64,000 nucleotides of DNA. It comes from Henckelia pumila. Taxonomy: Eukaryota; Streptophyta; Magnoliopsida; Lamiales; Gesneriaceae. The DNA is taken from assembly GCF_033568475.1 (NCBI RefSeq), contig NC_133122.1, positions 78,453,442 through 78,517,441 on the forward strand, read 5' to 3'. Below the pieces are notes generated by a model. That model saw nothing but the letters and a program-made list of their open reading frames with translations, did not search any database and was not told where the DNA came from. The translations under genes were made by a program, and so were the position numbers. This document shows, one piece after another, positions 12,298 to 24,124 of the stretch (its first letter is position 1; each line of letters begins with the position of its first letter).

Positions 12298-14156
12298 TGA
12301 AAGAGTGGGTGCCCGGTTAGCCAACTTGTGGCTAAGGGCTTTTATGACTCTATGTAAAACAATCTTTTGTTTAATATAATTTACACTTTTTTAATAATGG
12401 CTTTTACTTTATCTTCCTTCATATTGTTATATTATGATATACTATTGTTGTTTTGATAAAGACCTTGAATATACTATAGTGTATGCAAGATGTGGTAGTA
12501 CATTGGGATGACTATCATGAAACACATCTTATAGTCACTGTATATTCTAAACTGTTCCTAGTCAATTGATCCGTCCGCAAATAAGGATAAGGATCGCTCG
12601 AGATTGAGACTAGCATTTGCGATGCCTAGTACCACGTTTCATTGGTATGGAGCATAGAGATGTTCAAAGCATGCAAATGGATATTCATATGATGAATGAT
12701 CAAACTACCCTATCCAGACATTCCAAGTGGTTATCACTTATCGAGTGGATAAAGTCCGCGGTTTTGGTTGTACACCATTAGTCCTTACTACTTGAAACAT
12801 CATTGAGACTCTATATGCTAGTACTATACTTTGACTCGTTTACCGACTCTATTGGGGTCAAAAGGTGTCGGGATTGGGTACAGTTACAACACATATAGGA
12901 GTCGATGATTTGTTTTCAAGGATTCACCACATACTTGCGAGTGTGGATATCCTATGTGATCTGAGGAGATATTAGTGTGACGAATCTCTGGCCAGAGTAC
13001 ATGATGTGTTTTAGGTTACTTGGTTTCCTAGTAGCACATGTGATGTCACTATTTGATCTTCAAGATGCATTGCATAGTTATCGAATCTCGAACGACTCTC
13101 GTTGTACCAATGGTTGTTGATTCGATCGGGATATACGGATGAAGGGACCGTATTGTACGCTAACCAAAATCTACTGGTTCTTGCAGGCACTATCAGTGAT
13201 ACCTAGGGAATCATGGGGCGATGTTGCTAGACGCTCTTACCATGATTCGATGGGCAAGTCGGAAATTGTTGTTCCGAGTCACAAGGAGTTGTGAGCCCAC
13301 GGCAAGATGTATCCCTGAACCATTGAGGGTCACACAAGTAATGGATTTCTAATCCCCGTTGAGATAATTAAATTTAAAGAGTTAAATTTAGTGGATAAAG
13401 AAGTAGGACTTTTTATTTAAAAGTAGAGGGAGTAAGATTTCCTAAAAATGACATATTGATGGACATTTTTGGAAATCACTGAATTCGGATTCAGAAAATT
13501 TGTCTTGACTTTAAAAGATGCAGAAATGGTTTCTGTGCACATTGGTGAAATTGGTTTATCAATCTGAGTCACGATGAATTTTATATTAATTTCTAAACAT
13601 GCGGGCTTTGCTTGTCAGGCTTGAACTTATGACTAATGGGCTCTAAGCTGTTAGCAGCCCACATTATAAATAAGTTATTGTAGTACAGAAATTGACATAA
13701 GAAGGTCAAAAATTTCGAAACCCTAGAGAGCATTCTCTCAAGGGATTCGGCCGACCCCTCCCCCTCTCTCACAGTGTTCGAAAATTCAGTCTGTGAATTT
13801 TTGAATTTGCAGACTGATTTAACAGATCATATCTGTTCTATCTCATCGTAAAAACTTCTGATAGACTTTCTTGTGCAGTCTGTCAGAGGGATTAAATTTC
13901 TGTTCGTGGACCTGATTGAAGAATTGTTCGTTCATCAGTTCCTGGGATATACAACAAAAGCAGATTAATCTGTTGGTACCATAATCTCGCTCCGAGATTT
14001 TAAGGTAAAATTTATATGATTTAAATTTTATGATTTAATTTTAATCGTAGGAATTTGATACCCATAATATGGAATCGTTCCATATAAAATTTTAAAACTT
14101 CCGCTGCACTGGGTATCACTATTTTTTTTTATCCGGAGAACGACCGTGTTCCAACA
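12298..14156 (+). repeat. 5' LTR of the nested copia element
   Basis: It runs from TGAAAGAGTGGG to CCGTGTTCCAACA and is nearly identical to 19350-21191. Differences include a short extra segment around 13216 and another around 13302. It has TG...CA ends. No ORF of note. Confidence 0.93.
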
Positions 14157-14157
14157 G

Positions 14158-14170
14158 TGGTATCAAAGCC
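14158..14170 (+). other. Primer binding site (tRNA-iMet type)
   Basis: TGGTATCAAAGCC lies one base after the 5' LTR. It matches the usual plant TGGTATCAGAGCC complement of initiator tRNA-Met except for one base. Confidence 0.8.
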
Positions 14171-14269
14171 AGGTTGTTCTCGGATTTTACGATTAAAATA
14201 TTGTTCAATTGTACAAGCCTCGATTTTTAAGAAAAATAAAACGAAGAAATTTTTTTTTTTATTATTATA

Positions 14270-14412
14270 TGGGGGGACTTCCCGCTGCCAGAAAGGGCAG
14301 CGGGCAGCCGCTGCCCTGCGCGCAGCTGGGCCGCGCCCAGCGGCCCAGCGAGGGGGCTAGGCCCCCGGCCCGAATGTCGGGGACTACCCGGGATCATCCC
14401 GGGCAGCCCAGA
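14270..14412 (+). other. GC-rich block in the copia leader
   Basis: This block of about 140 bp is strongly GC-rich within an AT-rich leader. It contains several GGGCAGC/GCTGCCC inverted pairs and the hairpin CCCGGGATCATCCCGGG. Two overlapping ORFs here (14157-14424) are composition artefacts. A role in RNA folding, dimerisation or packaging is possible but is inference from position only. Confidence 0.5.
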
Positions 14413-14639
14413 AAAAAAAATTAAAATTTTATTTTTTGAAATTTTGAATTTCAGCCCGTTAATTTTTATCGGGCCCAGTTTTTGGCCCGATTGAAAATTG
14501 TTTCAGTTGGTCCACGAGGCAATGGGTCAAAATTGTTTGAGCCCAAAATTTTTAAGAAAATTAATTTTTGGATAAATTTTGAATTTTGGAAATTTATAAA
14601 TTTAATCCAATAAATTAAATCTTTAAATTAATAATTTTG

Positions 14640-14785
14640 GTACAATTGATAATAAAATATGATTTTATGTATAAAATTGGATTTTATATGTAAAATATGA
14701 TTTTATGGAGAAACTAGATAAAATATAATTTTATATATAAAATAAGATTTTATGTATGAAATATGATTTTATATATTTAAATTTA
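14640..14785 (+). repeat. AT-rich short tandem repeats in the copia leader
   Basis: Imperfect copies of a word like AAATATGATTTTATGTAT recur about every 20-40 bp. Further down the leader (15460-15640) the phrase CATATTATTGGG recurs three times. Neither stretch is coding. Confidence 0.5.
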
Positions 14786-15931
14786 TTGTCATTGTATGTT
14801 ATCCAATGAATTAATTAGGAATTAAATATTATTGGATAAGGATGATCGATTGTCATGACCAATATTATAGGTGTATGTTAGGTTGTTTACATTTGGTTTT
14901 CTTATTGTTGTTGGGTTTTATTAATGGGTCTGGTTAATGGATCAATATGAATTGTCATATGTAATATAAGTGGGCCTGGTTTATGGCCCGTTCCCACCCC
15001 TTAAATATGTATCCCCTACTTGTCATTGAAATTTATTGTAAATTTATAAGACTCAGTGGAAGATAAAGATTTGAAGACAAAGGTTGGCCCAGCAGACAAT
15101 AAAGAACGAAGAAATGTAAATTGGAAGCTCAATGTAATAGGATTGCATTGCATACTGGCATATTACCTAGGATTGAACTTAGACTCGTGATTGGCAACCA
15201 CGGGTCGATTAGTAATGGAATCGATCATCCTAAAATAATATATGATATTATTGTTGTATGTATGTTTAGACTAAATTGTATGAATCCCGCAAGCATACAA
15301 ATTTTGAATGATGAGACAAATTTTTAAAAATAAAAATTTCTTATTTTAAATATGATTTAAAATTGATATCAAGATATACCAAAGGGAATTTAAATATTGT
15401 TTAAATATTCCTACCTTCCATCAACGATCAATGTATGAGATGCTACCCACGGATACGGTCCGGCTCATATTATTGGGGGGGCCCGTTCGTCGGAAAGCTG
15501 TACATTGGATCGACACATGTTGTAAGTTGGGTGGAACTCCCATGGGATTGGCTCATATTATTGGGGATCCACATGGCGACCGTCCATCACAACTTAATAT
15601 TGATGGGTCATCTTGACATGTCACAATAAACGGCGTCATATTATTGGGCTCTTATTGGACATGAGGTAAAAATATGGGGATTGCTTTGGAAGCAATTGGG
15701 CTCTACCTTTTGAAAATTATGGTTGACTGATATTATTCGGGACTATAGTTTGTCAATTGGACTCCATGTTCCCACTAAAGAAAATGTTTCTCGTTTTCAC
15801 TAGAGGGTAGTGAAATCGTCAAAATAGTGGGAGTGTGATTCATAAAATAAAATTCGCCATATTTTATGTCTTAGTAAATTAATTAAACAAATCATCGATT
15901 ATTGTCTGTTTCATCTCAGTATATCATTACA

Positions 15932-16231
15932 ATGAATTCGCGAAATCCACTATACTCAATTCTCGAACAAAACAAACTTTCTGGCACAAACTATACGAAA
16001 TGGTTCCATAAGTTTAGATTGTCCTGAGTTCGGAAAAGATTTTTTAAGTGTTAGAAAAGGCTCCTCCGAAAACAGCCCCGGCTGATGTAACTTCGAAAGA
16101 TTGGCCAAACTAGAGAAATGGTAGGACCATGATCTCAAGGCCAAATGTTACATGCAAAAATGGACAAGTCTAAATAAGTTTGCCATCACTGCAAGAAACC
16201 CGGTCATTGGAAACGTAACTGCAAAGAATAT
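15932..16231 (+). pseudogene. Remnant of copia gag
   Basis: An ATG at 15932 opens a gag N-terminus with the LSGTNYTKW segment typical of copia gag, followed by stops and frameshifts (EKAPPKTAPADV, then EKW-stop-DHDLKAKCYM). The sequence then jumps to a zinc knuckle CHHCKKPGHWKRNC (about 16180-16220). The central gag, some hundreds of codons in related elements, is missing. No functional capsid protein can be made. Confidence 0.75.
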
Positions 16232-16263
16232 ATATCGAGTAGTTACGAACTGCAAATGATATA

Positions 16264-19200
16264 TTTATAAATGTTTCACTTAATACTATTTCCTGGGTAT
16301 TGGATACCAGATGTAGATGTCACATTTGCAATGAGTTGCATATGATGGCAAGAAGTCGTAAGCTTGGGATGGGTGAGACCCAGCTGAGGCTCGAAAATGG
16401 TTCTAGAGTTGAAGCCAAAGCTGTGGGAGACATTTGTTTAATTTTGCATAACGATTTTAAGTTATTTTTGAGAGATGTTTTATTTGTGCCAGATTTAGTT
16501 AAAAACATTATTTCTGTTTCTATGCTTGATAGAGATGGTTTTTTTTGTAATTTTGTGAATGGGATTTGCAATATTTTCAAGAATGAATGATTGATTGGAA
16601 ATGAAAAACTTGAAAACGATCTATATAACTTAAAATTAAAAGATGTTCCAATAAATTATGTTGATAAATCGGTAACAACGAACAAAAGGAAAAACGATAG
16701 TCAAAACCCGGCAAACCTTTGGCATGCTAGGCTAGGTCATATTTCCTCAAGGAGGATGAACAAGCTAGTGGGAGAGGGCATGTTTGATATGTCTGATATT
16801 AACTCTCTACCTATTTGTGATTCCTGCCTCAAAGGAAAAATGAATAAATCTCCTTTCAAAGGGAAGCCAGAGCGTAGTCAAAATCTATTGGATTTGATCC
16901 ATACAGATGTTTGTGGACCATTTAGTATTGGTACTAAATATGGTCACACCTACTTCATTACCTTCACTGATGATTATTCAAGGTATGGGTATTTATATTT
17001 AATGAAATATAAGTCTGAATCATTTGAAAAATTCAAATAATTCAAGGCTGAAGTAGAAAACAAACTAGGTAGAAGTATTAAAGCACTTTGATCGGATCGA
17101 GGTGGAGAATACTTGAGTAACGAGTTTTTGAGCTATCTAAAAGAGAATGGGATTCTCTTTCAGTGGACTCCTCCTATGACACCTCAGCTGAATGGTGTTT
17201 CGGAGCGTCGCAATCGAACCTTGTTGGACATGGTTCGATCCATGATGAGCTTCACTGAGCTTCCACCTTTGTTTTGGGTTACTCTCTTGAAACGGCGGTA
17301 TTGTTGTTAAACCACGTCCACACTAAAGTAGTAGATAAAACACCATACGAGTTATGGAATGGCAAAGCTCCTAAGTATTCGTACTTGAGGATTTGGGGAT
17401 GTCCTGCTTACGTGAAGCAGACAGTGGGAGATAAGTTAGATAGTCGATCCACCTTATGTTATTTTGTGGGGTATCCGAAGAATTCAATCGGATATTATTT
17501 CTATCATCCTACTTAAACAAAAGTGTTTGTTTCAAGGAATGCCACCTTCTTGGAGAAGGAGTTCTTATTGGATAAGAAAGGCAAGATGATGAAACTCGAA
17601 GAAATTCGAGAAGAACCCGAGATACAAAATAACGATCCTACACCTCAAGAATCATTACAAGAGACGCCTATTACTAGAAGATTCGAGAGGACTTCTAGAC
17701 CTCCTATTAGATATGGTCTTCTTCTTGAATGGGATCAAAGTGAACCCGACATTGGATGTGATCCAAGAAACTTCAAGAAAACAATTTCTGATGCAGATTC
17801 GAATTTATGGCTTGAAGCTATGCAGTCGAAAATAGACTCGATGCATTCAAACCAAGTTTGGTCTTTAGTAGATCTTCCCGATGGAATTGTTCCAATAGGG
17901 TGCAAATGGATCTACAAGAAAAAAACTTGGGCCTGATGGAAAGGTATTGACCTACAAGGCAAGATTGGTGGCGAAAGGTTATACTCAAAGACAAGGAGTT
18001 GACTATGATGAAACCTTTTCACCAGTCGCAATGTTCAATTCCATAAGAATCCTTATTGCCATAGCAGCTTGGTATGACTATGAGATATGACAAATGGATG
18101 TGAAGACTGCATTTCTTAATGGAAACATTAAGGAAGATATCTATATGATGCAGCCTGAGGGATACACATCCATGGGAAAGCATAAGGTATGCAAGCTTTA
18201 GAGATCAATTTATGGTCTCAAACAAGCATCAAAAAGTTGGAACCAGAAATTTGATGAAACAATAAAGGATTTTGGTTTCATCAAGAACCCGAAGGAACCA
18301 TGCGTGTACAAGAAAGTAGTTAAGGATGCGGTAACATTCTTAGTACTTTATGTTGATGACATCCTACTCATGGGAAATGATGTAGGGATGTTGCAGTCAA
18401 CAAAGATATGGTTATCAGGTAGATTCTTGATGAAGGATTTAGGTGAGGCATCCTATATTCTAGGAATTCAGATCTATAGAGATAGATCTAAGAGAATGAT
18501 AGGACTCACTCAAGAAACCTACATCGACACCATATTGAAAAGGTTTTCAATGGATGGGTCCAAGAGAGGACATCTACCTATGTGTCATGGAGTTTCTCTA
18601 TCCAAGTCTATGTGTCCCAAGACTAACGAAGAGATAGAGAAGATGACACATGTACCATATGCGTCAGCCATAGGTAGTATCATGTATGGGATGATATCTA
18701 CCAGACCGGATGTGGCCTATGCTCTCAGCGTCATGAGCAGATATCAAGCCAATCCCGGTCAAATGCATTGGAAAGCCGTGAAGGATATTCTTAAGTACTT
18801 GCGAAGGACTAAGAATGTATTCATGGTTTATGGAGGAAGAGAATTGAAATTGGATGGCTACACCGACTCTAGCTTCCAAAGTGACGTGGATGACTCGAAG
18901 TCAACCTCTGGATTTGTATTCGTGCTCAATGGCGGTGCTGTTTCTTGAAAGAGTTCCAAGCAGGACACCACAGCGGATTCCACCACTGAGGCAGAATACA
19001 TTGCAGCATCAGCTGCTGCTAAAGAGGCGGTTTGGATAAGGAAATTCATCCAAGAGTTGGGTGTAATTCCTGAAGCTGTTGGTCCAGTCCCGGTGTACTG
19101 TGACAACACGGGTGCCTTTGCTCAGGCAAAAGAACCAAGGTCTCATCAGAAGTCCAAACATGTACTGAGGAAATACCACATCATCCGGGAGATCATGGAT

Positions 19201-19335
19201 AGAGGAGACATCACTGTCGAGAGAGTGGCCTCTGCAGACAATATCGCTGATCCACTTACTAAGCCCTTGTCAGGACCATTGTTTGACAAACATCGCGAAG
19301 CAATGGGATTACATAGTATGACTAGTTGGCTTTAG
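16264..19335 (+). pseudogene. Decayed copia pol (protease, integrase, RT, RNase H)
   Basis: In order: a protease whose DTG or DSG catalytic triplet is now DTR (LDTRCRCHICN, about 16296); integrase with WHARLGH and CDSC zinc ligands (about 16720-16850), HTDVCGPF, SDRGGEY after a stop, and GVSERRNRTL; RT with DETFSPV, QMDVKTAFLNG and an intact LYVDDILLM (about 18350); RNase H with GYTDSSF, STTEAEYIA and ADPLTKPL, ending at TAG 19333-19335. Stops include TGA at 16588, TAA at 17038, TGA in IKAL-stop-SDRG near 17090, and TGA 18946 replacing the Trp before KSSKQDT. At least two frameshifts (near 17280 and 17930) occur. The element is not autonomous. Confidence 0.88.
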
Positions 19336-19338
19336 GGC

Positions 19339-19348
19339 AAGTGGGAGA
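19339..19348 (+). other. Polypurine tract of the nested copia element
   Basis: AAGTGGGAGA lies one base before the 3' LTR start TGAAAGAGT, directly after the pol stop codon. Confidence 0.7.
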
Positions 19349-19349
19349 T

Positions 19350-21191
19350 TGAAAGAGTAGGTGCCCGGTTAGCCAACTTGTGGCTAAGGGCTTTTATGAC
19401 TCTATGTAAAACAATCTTTTGTTTAATATAATTTACACTTTTTTAATAATGGCTTTTACTTTATCTTCCTTCATATTGTTATATTATGATATACTATTGT
19501 TGTTTTGATAAAGACCTTGAATATACTATAGTGTATGCAAGATGTGGTAGTACATTGGGATGACTATCATGAAACACATCTTATAGTCACTGTATATTCT
19601 AAACTGTTCCTAGTCAATTGAGCCGTCCGCAAATAAGGATAAGGATCGCTCGAGATTGAGACTAGCATTTGCGATGCCTAGTACCACGTTTCATTGGTAT
19701 GGAGCATAGAGATGTTCAAAGCATGCAAATGGATATTCATATGATGAATGATCGAACTACCCTATCCGGACTTTCCAAGTGGTTATCACTTATCGAGTGG
19801 ATAAAGTCCGCGGTTTTGGTTGTACACCATTAGTCCTTACTACTTGAAACATCATTGAGACTCTATATGCTAGTACTGTACTTTGACTCGTTTACCAACT
19901 CTATTGGGGTCAACAGGTGTCGGGATTGGGTACAGTTACAACACATATAGGAGTCGATGCTTTGTTTTCAAGGATTCACCACATACTTGCGCGTGTGGAT
20001 ATCCTATGCGATCTGAGGAGATATTAGTGTGACGAATCTCTGGCCAGAGTACATGATGTGTTTTAGGTTACTTGGTTTCCTAGTAGCACATGCGATGTCA
20101 ATATTTGTTCTTCAAGATGCATTGCATAGTTATCGAATCTCGAACGACTCTCATTGTACCAATGGTTGTTGATTCGATCGGGATATATGGATGAAGGGAC
20201 CGTACTGTACGCTAACCAAAATCTACTGGTTCTTGCAGGCACTATCAGTGATACCTAGGGAATCATGCTAGACACTCTTACCATGATTCGATGGGCAAGT
20301 CGGAAATTATTGTTCCGAGTCACAAGGAGTTGTGAGCCCACGTGTATTCCTGAACCATTGAGGGTCACACAAGTAATGGATTTCTAATCCCCGTTGAGAT
20401 AATTAAATTTAAAGAGTTAAATTTAGTGGATAAAGAAGTAGGACTTCTTATTTAAAAGTAGAGGGAGTAAGATTTCCTAAAAATGACATATTGATGGACA
20501 TTTTTGGAAACCACTGAATTCGGATTCAGAAAATTTGTCTTGACTTTAAAAGATGCAGAAATGGTTTCTGTGCACATTGGTGAAATTGGTTTATCAATCT
20601 GAGTCACGATAAATTTTATATTAATTTTTGAACATGCGGGTTTTGCTTGTCAGGCTTGAACTTATGACTAATGGGCCCTAAGCTGTTAGCAGCCCACATT
20701 ATAAATAAGTTATTGCAGTACAGAAATTGACATAAGAAGGTCAAAAATTTCGAAACCCTAGAGAGCATTCTCTCAAGGGATTCGGCCGACCCCTCCCCCT
20801 CTCTCACAGTGTTCGAAAATTCAGTCTGTGAATTTTTGAATTTGCAGACTGATTTAACAGATCATATCTGTTCTATCTCATCATAAAAACTTCTGATAGA
20901 CTTTCTAGTGCAGTCTGTCAGAGGGATTAAATTTCTGTTCGTGGACCTGATTGAAGAATTGTTCGTTCATCAGTTCCTGGGATATACAACAAGAGCAGAT
21001 TAATCTGTTGGTGTCCATAATCTCGCTTCGAGATTTTAAGGTAAAATTTATATGATTTAAATTTTATGATTTAATTTTAATCGTAGAAATTTGATACCCA
21101 TAATATGAAATCGTTCCATATAAAATTTTAAAACTTCCGCTGCACTGGGTATCACTTTTTTTTTTATCCGAAGAACGACCGTGTTCCAACA
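19350..21191 (+). repeat. 3' LTR of the nested copia element
   Basis: TGAAAGAGTAGG to TTCCAACA. It is a near-identical copy of 12298-14156, followed by the target duplication ATTCA at 21192-21196 and then by element 2 gag. Confidence 0.93.
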
Positions 21192-21788
21192 ATTCATGGC
21201 ATCCGCAAAGTTGTTAGGCCTGTTGGTGTTTACCAATGTGAAGACGTCGGGGTTCAAACCATTGATGAACTGATCTGCCTTAGCTTCTTCATCTCCGGTA
21301 ATTAGCGGTGCAAAACGCAACAGACTATCAAACTTAGCCACGTACTCTTCAATGTTCAGATTTCCTTGCCTCAGGTTGGCAAACTCTGCTCCCTTATCTT
21401 TGCGATACGAGATAGGGAAAAATCGCTTATAAAATTCAGATTTAAAAAGAGTCCAAGTAACTTCCGTATCTCTACTCTCCATTGCTTTCTTTGTCATGAT
21501 CCACCAGCTCTTAGCAACCCCACGGAGCTGATGAATGACTAACCTGATTCGGCGATCATCGGTGTAATCAATGGAATCGAACAGCTGATCGATATCATCC
21601 AACCAACTCTCGCAGTCAACTGGATTTTCTGAACCCATCAATAATGGCGGATTGAACGACTGAAACCTCTTCAGCAAGGTTTCCATAGGCGTTGCTGAAG
21701 CATCCAACTTATCAACTTCAGTGCTAGCTTTCTCAGTCGCAGGGATAACTGGCGGTGTGTTTCTGTTTATCACTCGACGAGGACCCAT
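21192..21788 (-). pseudogene. gag N-terminal part of element 2, cut by the copia insertion
   Basis: The minus strand from ATG 21788 encodes 199 codons of gag: a variable leader, ATPMETLLKRF, then the Ty3/gypsy gag core with WLDDIDQLFDS, YTDDRRIRL and FYKRFFP, ending at FADAMN where the copia LTR begins. It matches the start of element 1 at 2-630 closely. The reading frame resumes at 12292 on the other side of the insertion. The start is supported by its position 305 bp after the 5' LTR. Confidence 0.88.
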
Positions 21789-22075
21789 CTGAATAACAAA
21801 GGTTAGGACACAAGATATCTCAATCGCTACAACCGGTGCCCCTTTACAACCGCTCAGAAAAACCGGATACCAGTCGATAACATAAGCAGTTATATCTCAA
21901 GTAGATCATGCTTTATAAAAAGTAAATCACATAACCATGTAATTCAAATAATTCTCAACAATAAAGCATGCTCGCATGGAATTAAGTATACAATTAAATA
22001 ATTCAACACATGCGAGGAGCCAATACACGCAAACTCGATCTACCCGCTCACTCTAGTTCGATCAAGAATCTTATC

Positions 22076-22087
22076 TCTCTGATACCA
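22076..22087 (-). other. Primer binding site of element 2
   Basis: The minus strand reads TGGTATCAGAGA five bases after the LTR end CTCACA, matching the 3' end complement of plant initiator tRNA-Met. Confidence 0.75.
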
Positions 22088-22196
22088 CTTAATGTGAGAC
22101 CTCGTTTCTAATCAACTAATATCGGACAACAATCGATAAGTAAACAAGAAACCAAGATTAGAAGCAACCAATAATTTTTTATTTTTTTTTTCAAAA

Positions 22197-22375
22197 AAAG
22201 GCTCGCGCCCGCGCTGACATCAGCGCGCCCGCGCCTAAGCTCCGCTAAAACCAGCGCGCCCGCGCTGATGCTGCGCAAAAACTAGCGCGCCCGCGCTCTA
22301 AGTAAGAGCACCCGCGCCCTTACCTCGCAAAGAGGCCACGCGCCTGCGCCAATAACCGCGCGCCCGCGCCGTCCT
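22197..22375 (-). repeat. Array of GC-rich words near the end of the element 2 LTR
   Basis: About five spaced copies of a near-palindromic word such as AGCGCGCCCGCGCT alternate with short spacers. The array starts just after a poly-T stretch. It lies in the 3' part of the LTR in element orientation, far from the TATA box, and is the place where the other LTR and element 1 are both cut off. Confidence 0.65.
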
Positions 22376-23976
22376 CTCGCCCAGAAAAGTTAAGGCACCG
22401 AAATAAACTCAACAAAACCTAAACACTTGCATTAAAAGTATTTGGCATGCCAATAACAATACAAGTAATGTTTAGGGAAGAGAAACATTCAATTCGGTAG
22501 TACCTACATCGTTTCTTGCTTACAAAACAAATACGAGAAGTTCGAATAACTAAACATGTTCGCAAAACATAACTAGGTTGACATGCTGATTCGACTTCTA
22601 ACGAGTCTCACTTCTATCCCTTGCTCTTGACGCTAACCAGGTCTATGCTGACTTGATCCTGCCCTCCCTGTTGCCAAGTACACATACAAAACAAAGCAAC
22701 AGCCGGATAAACCGGTGAGAATGATAATCCTAGTAAAAGCAACATATCAAGTAATACAACAATAAACATGCTTCCAAGACAACAACACAATCAATAACAA
22801 CGTAATGAAATGCATGTCTTTAAACCGGGATATCAAATCTGATAAACGAAGGATTGCTGCTGTACTTTTGGGATCCCGAGGATGAGATCATGGGACGACC
22901 CACCGACTCTTCCGATCGAGGTGGTGCCACATATCTCACTCTTCTAGACTTTGAGCAACCATAATGAGTATGCTAGTATTAGACGATACGACTACGACCT
23001 AGGCCACTCATAGTTCCCAAACGTCCAAACAAAAAGGGCGGTTCTGCCCGCTGAATCAACGTAGGCTCAAGATGAATGCATAACACAAACATAAAACATA
23101 AGCCACATAGTCAAAAGTAAAATCAATCAACTAGACACAAGTTCCTCATGCTAGAACAAGTGAAGATGCAATATGTGATTTGAAAGGGAAACTTGAGAAC
23201 CAACTGTCCCGAGTATGTTATCCCGCTACGATGACTGCTTTTACCTTTCAATGTCGTAGATCCAAATCCGGACAAGCTACAACAAAAGATTGTATCAACA
23301 ACTATACAACCTAAACAACAAACAACGGTTCAAGGAAATCTCTTTACCGTTCTTCGTCCAACTCTCGACGAACAATGCTGCTAACACCGGGCTCGACAAA
23401 CTCCAACGAATCTGTACGAATACAAGAGTTGATCAACAACCATGATCACTCACAAGCCAAAGCTTCAATCAATACAAAAATGGTTCGAAATCTCCAAAAC
23501 TCAAACCGACGGCACAACGGCTAAAATCTGAACAAACGGGAAACGCAGACAGCAGTTCAATACCGATATAACCTCATATCAATGCCCAAAACAACAATAA
23601 CAAAGCAAACCCATCAATCTCAAAATCCACATTTTCGAAAATGGCTTCCAAAAATCATAACAAATCCGAACGTCGCTCTAATTCAAAACCGACAGATAAT
23701 AAAGGATCAGAACTCTGTCTAGAACAACATACTCGAATCTCAAATGATTCTAACAACATCCAAAAACTAGAATGTATCCGATCGTAGAAGAACTTACAAT
23801 ATAACAGAGCTCTCACTGCAGTGATCGATAATCTGCCTTCAGAAATAAATTCCAACGGCCGGATCGAGCTCGGACTGGATTCTGGGAGCTTGGAGAAACG
23901 TTGGAAGCGTTTCAATGGTGCTTCTCGGTTGGGAGGAAGATGAAGAAGACTTTGTCAAACAATTCTAAGAGTAGAT

Positions 23977-23987
23977 AATATATAAAA
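23977..23987 (-). promoter_or_regulatory. Probable TATA box in 5' LTR of element 2
   Basis: Minus-strand TTTATATATTA about 140 bp from the LTR start, at the same place as in the two other LTRs of the family. It would drive the genomic RNA of the element. Confidence 0.5.
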
Positions 23988-24124
23988 TCCACAATTTGCG
24001 TTTTAGTCCCTGAAAAATCCAATTTTTGCAAAAAGGACCCTGATCAAAATCAAGTCGGCTCGTGAACTCTGTAATCTCCGATTAACTCAAATAAACTCAT
24101 TTAAGATAAAAACGGGGCTTTACA

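Larger units (their letters stand above)
12298..21191 (+). mobile_element. Complete Ty1/copia element nested in gag of element 2
   Basis: Two LTRs of about 1.85 kb begin TGAAAGAGT and end CCAACA, flanked by the 5-bp duplication ATTCA. A primer site resembling tRNA-iMet, a polypurine tract and a pol order of integrase before RT identify Ty1/copia. The 8.9-kb element has a 1.8-kb non-coding leader and a coding region full of stops and frameshifts. The gag middle is deleted. The LTRs differ at only scattered positions plus two small indels, so the insertion looks fairly young, yet the coding region is badly broken. It was probably already defective and mobilised in trans (inference). The exact lineage (Tork/TAR/Angela group) was not resolved. 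Confidence 0.93.
6441..24124 (-). mobile_element. Ty3/gypsy element 2 (Tekay-like chromovirus), split by a copia insertion
   Basis: On the minus strand the order is 5' LTR (24124-22093), primer binding site, gag-pol, polypurine tract and 3' LTR (8225-6441). Removing the nested copia element and one copy of its 5-bp target duplication leaves gag and pol in one continuous frame with a single stop codon. This makes it the best preserved autonomous-type element in the window. The 3' LTR lacks its last 250 bp or so, where it meets element 1, so the element's own target duplication cannot be checked. The 5' flank is AATGA. Confidence 0.9.
22093..24124 (-). repeat. 5' LTR of element 2, full length
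   Basis: It reads (minus strand) TGTAAAGCCCCG at 24124 to GGTCTCACA at 22093, 2032 bp, with TG...CA ends. The stretch 22344-24124 is matched by the 3' LTR. The last 250 bp have no partner in the window. A small ORF at 23655-23915 is shared with the other LTR and is not a gene. Confidence 0.88.

Noticed and set aside
14157..14424. Two overlapping GC-rich ORFs after the copia primer site
   Set aside because: Low-complexity Pro/Arg/Gly frames caused by GC-rich leader sequence, with no start context and no homologous protein expected there.
22197..22375. GC-rich stretch as a CpG island of a host gene or bacterial contamination
   Set aside because: It lies inside the LTR of element 2 with LTR sequence on both sides, and part of it is also found at the end of the other LTR.
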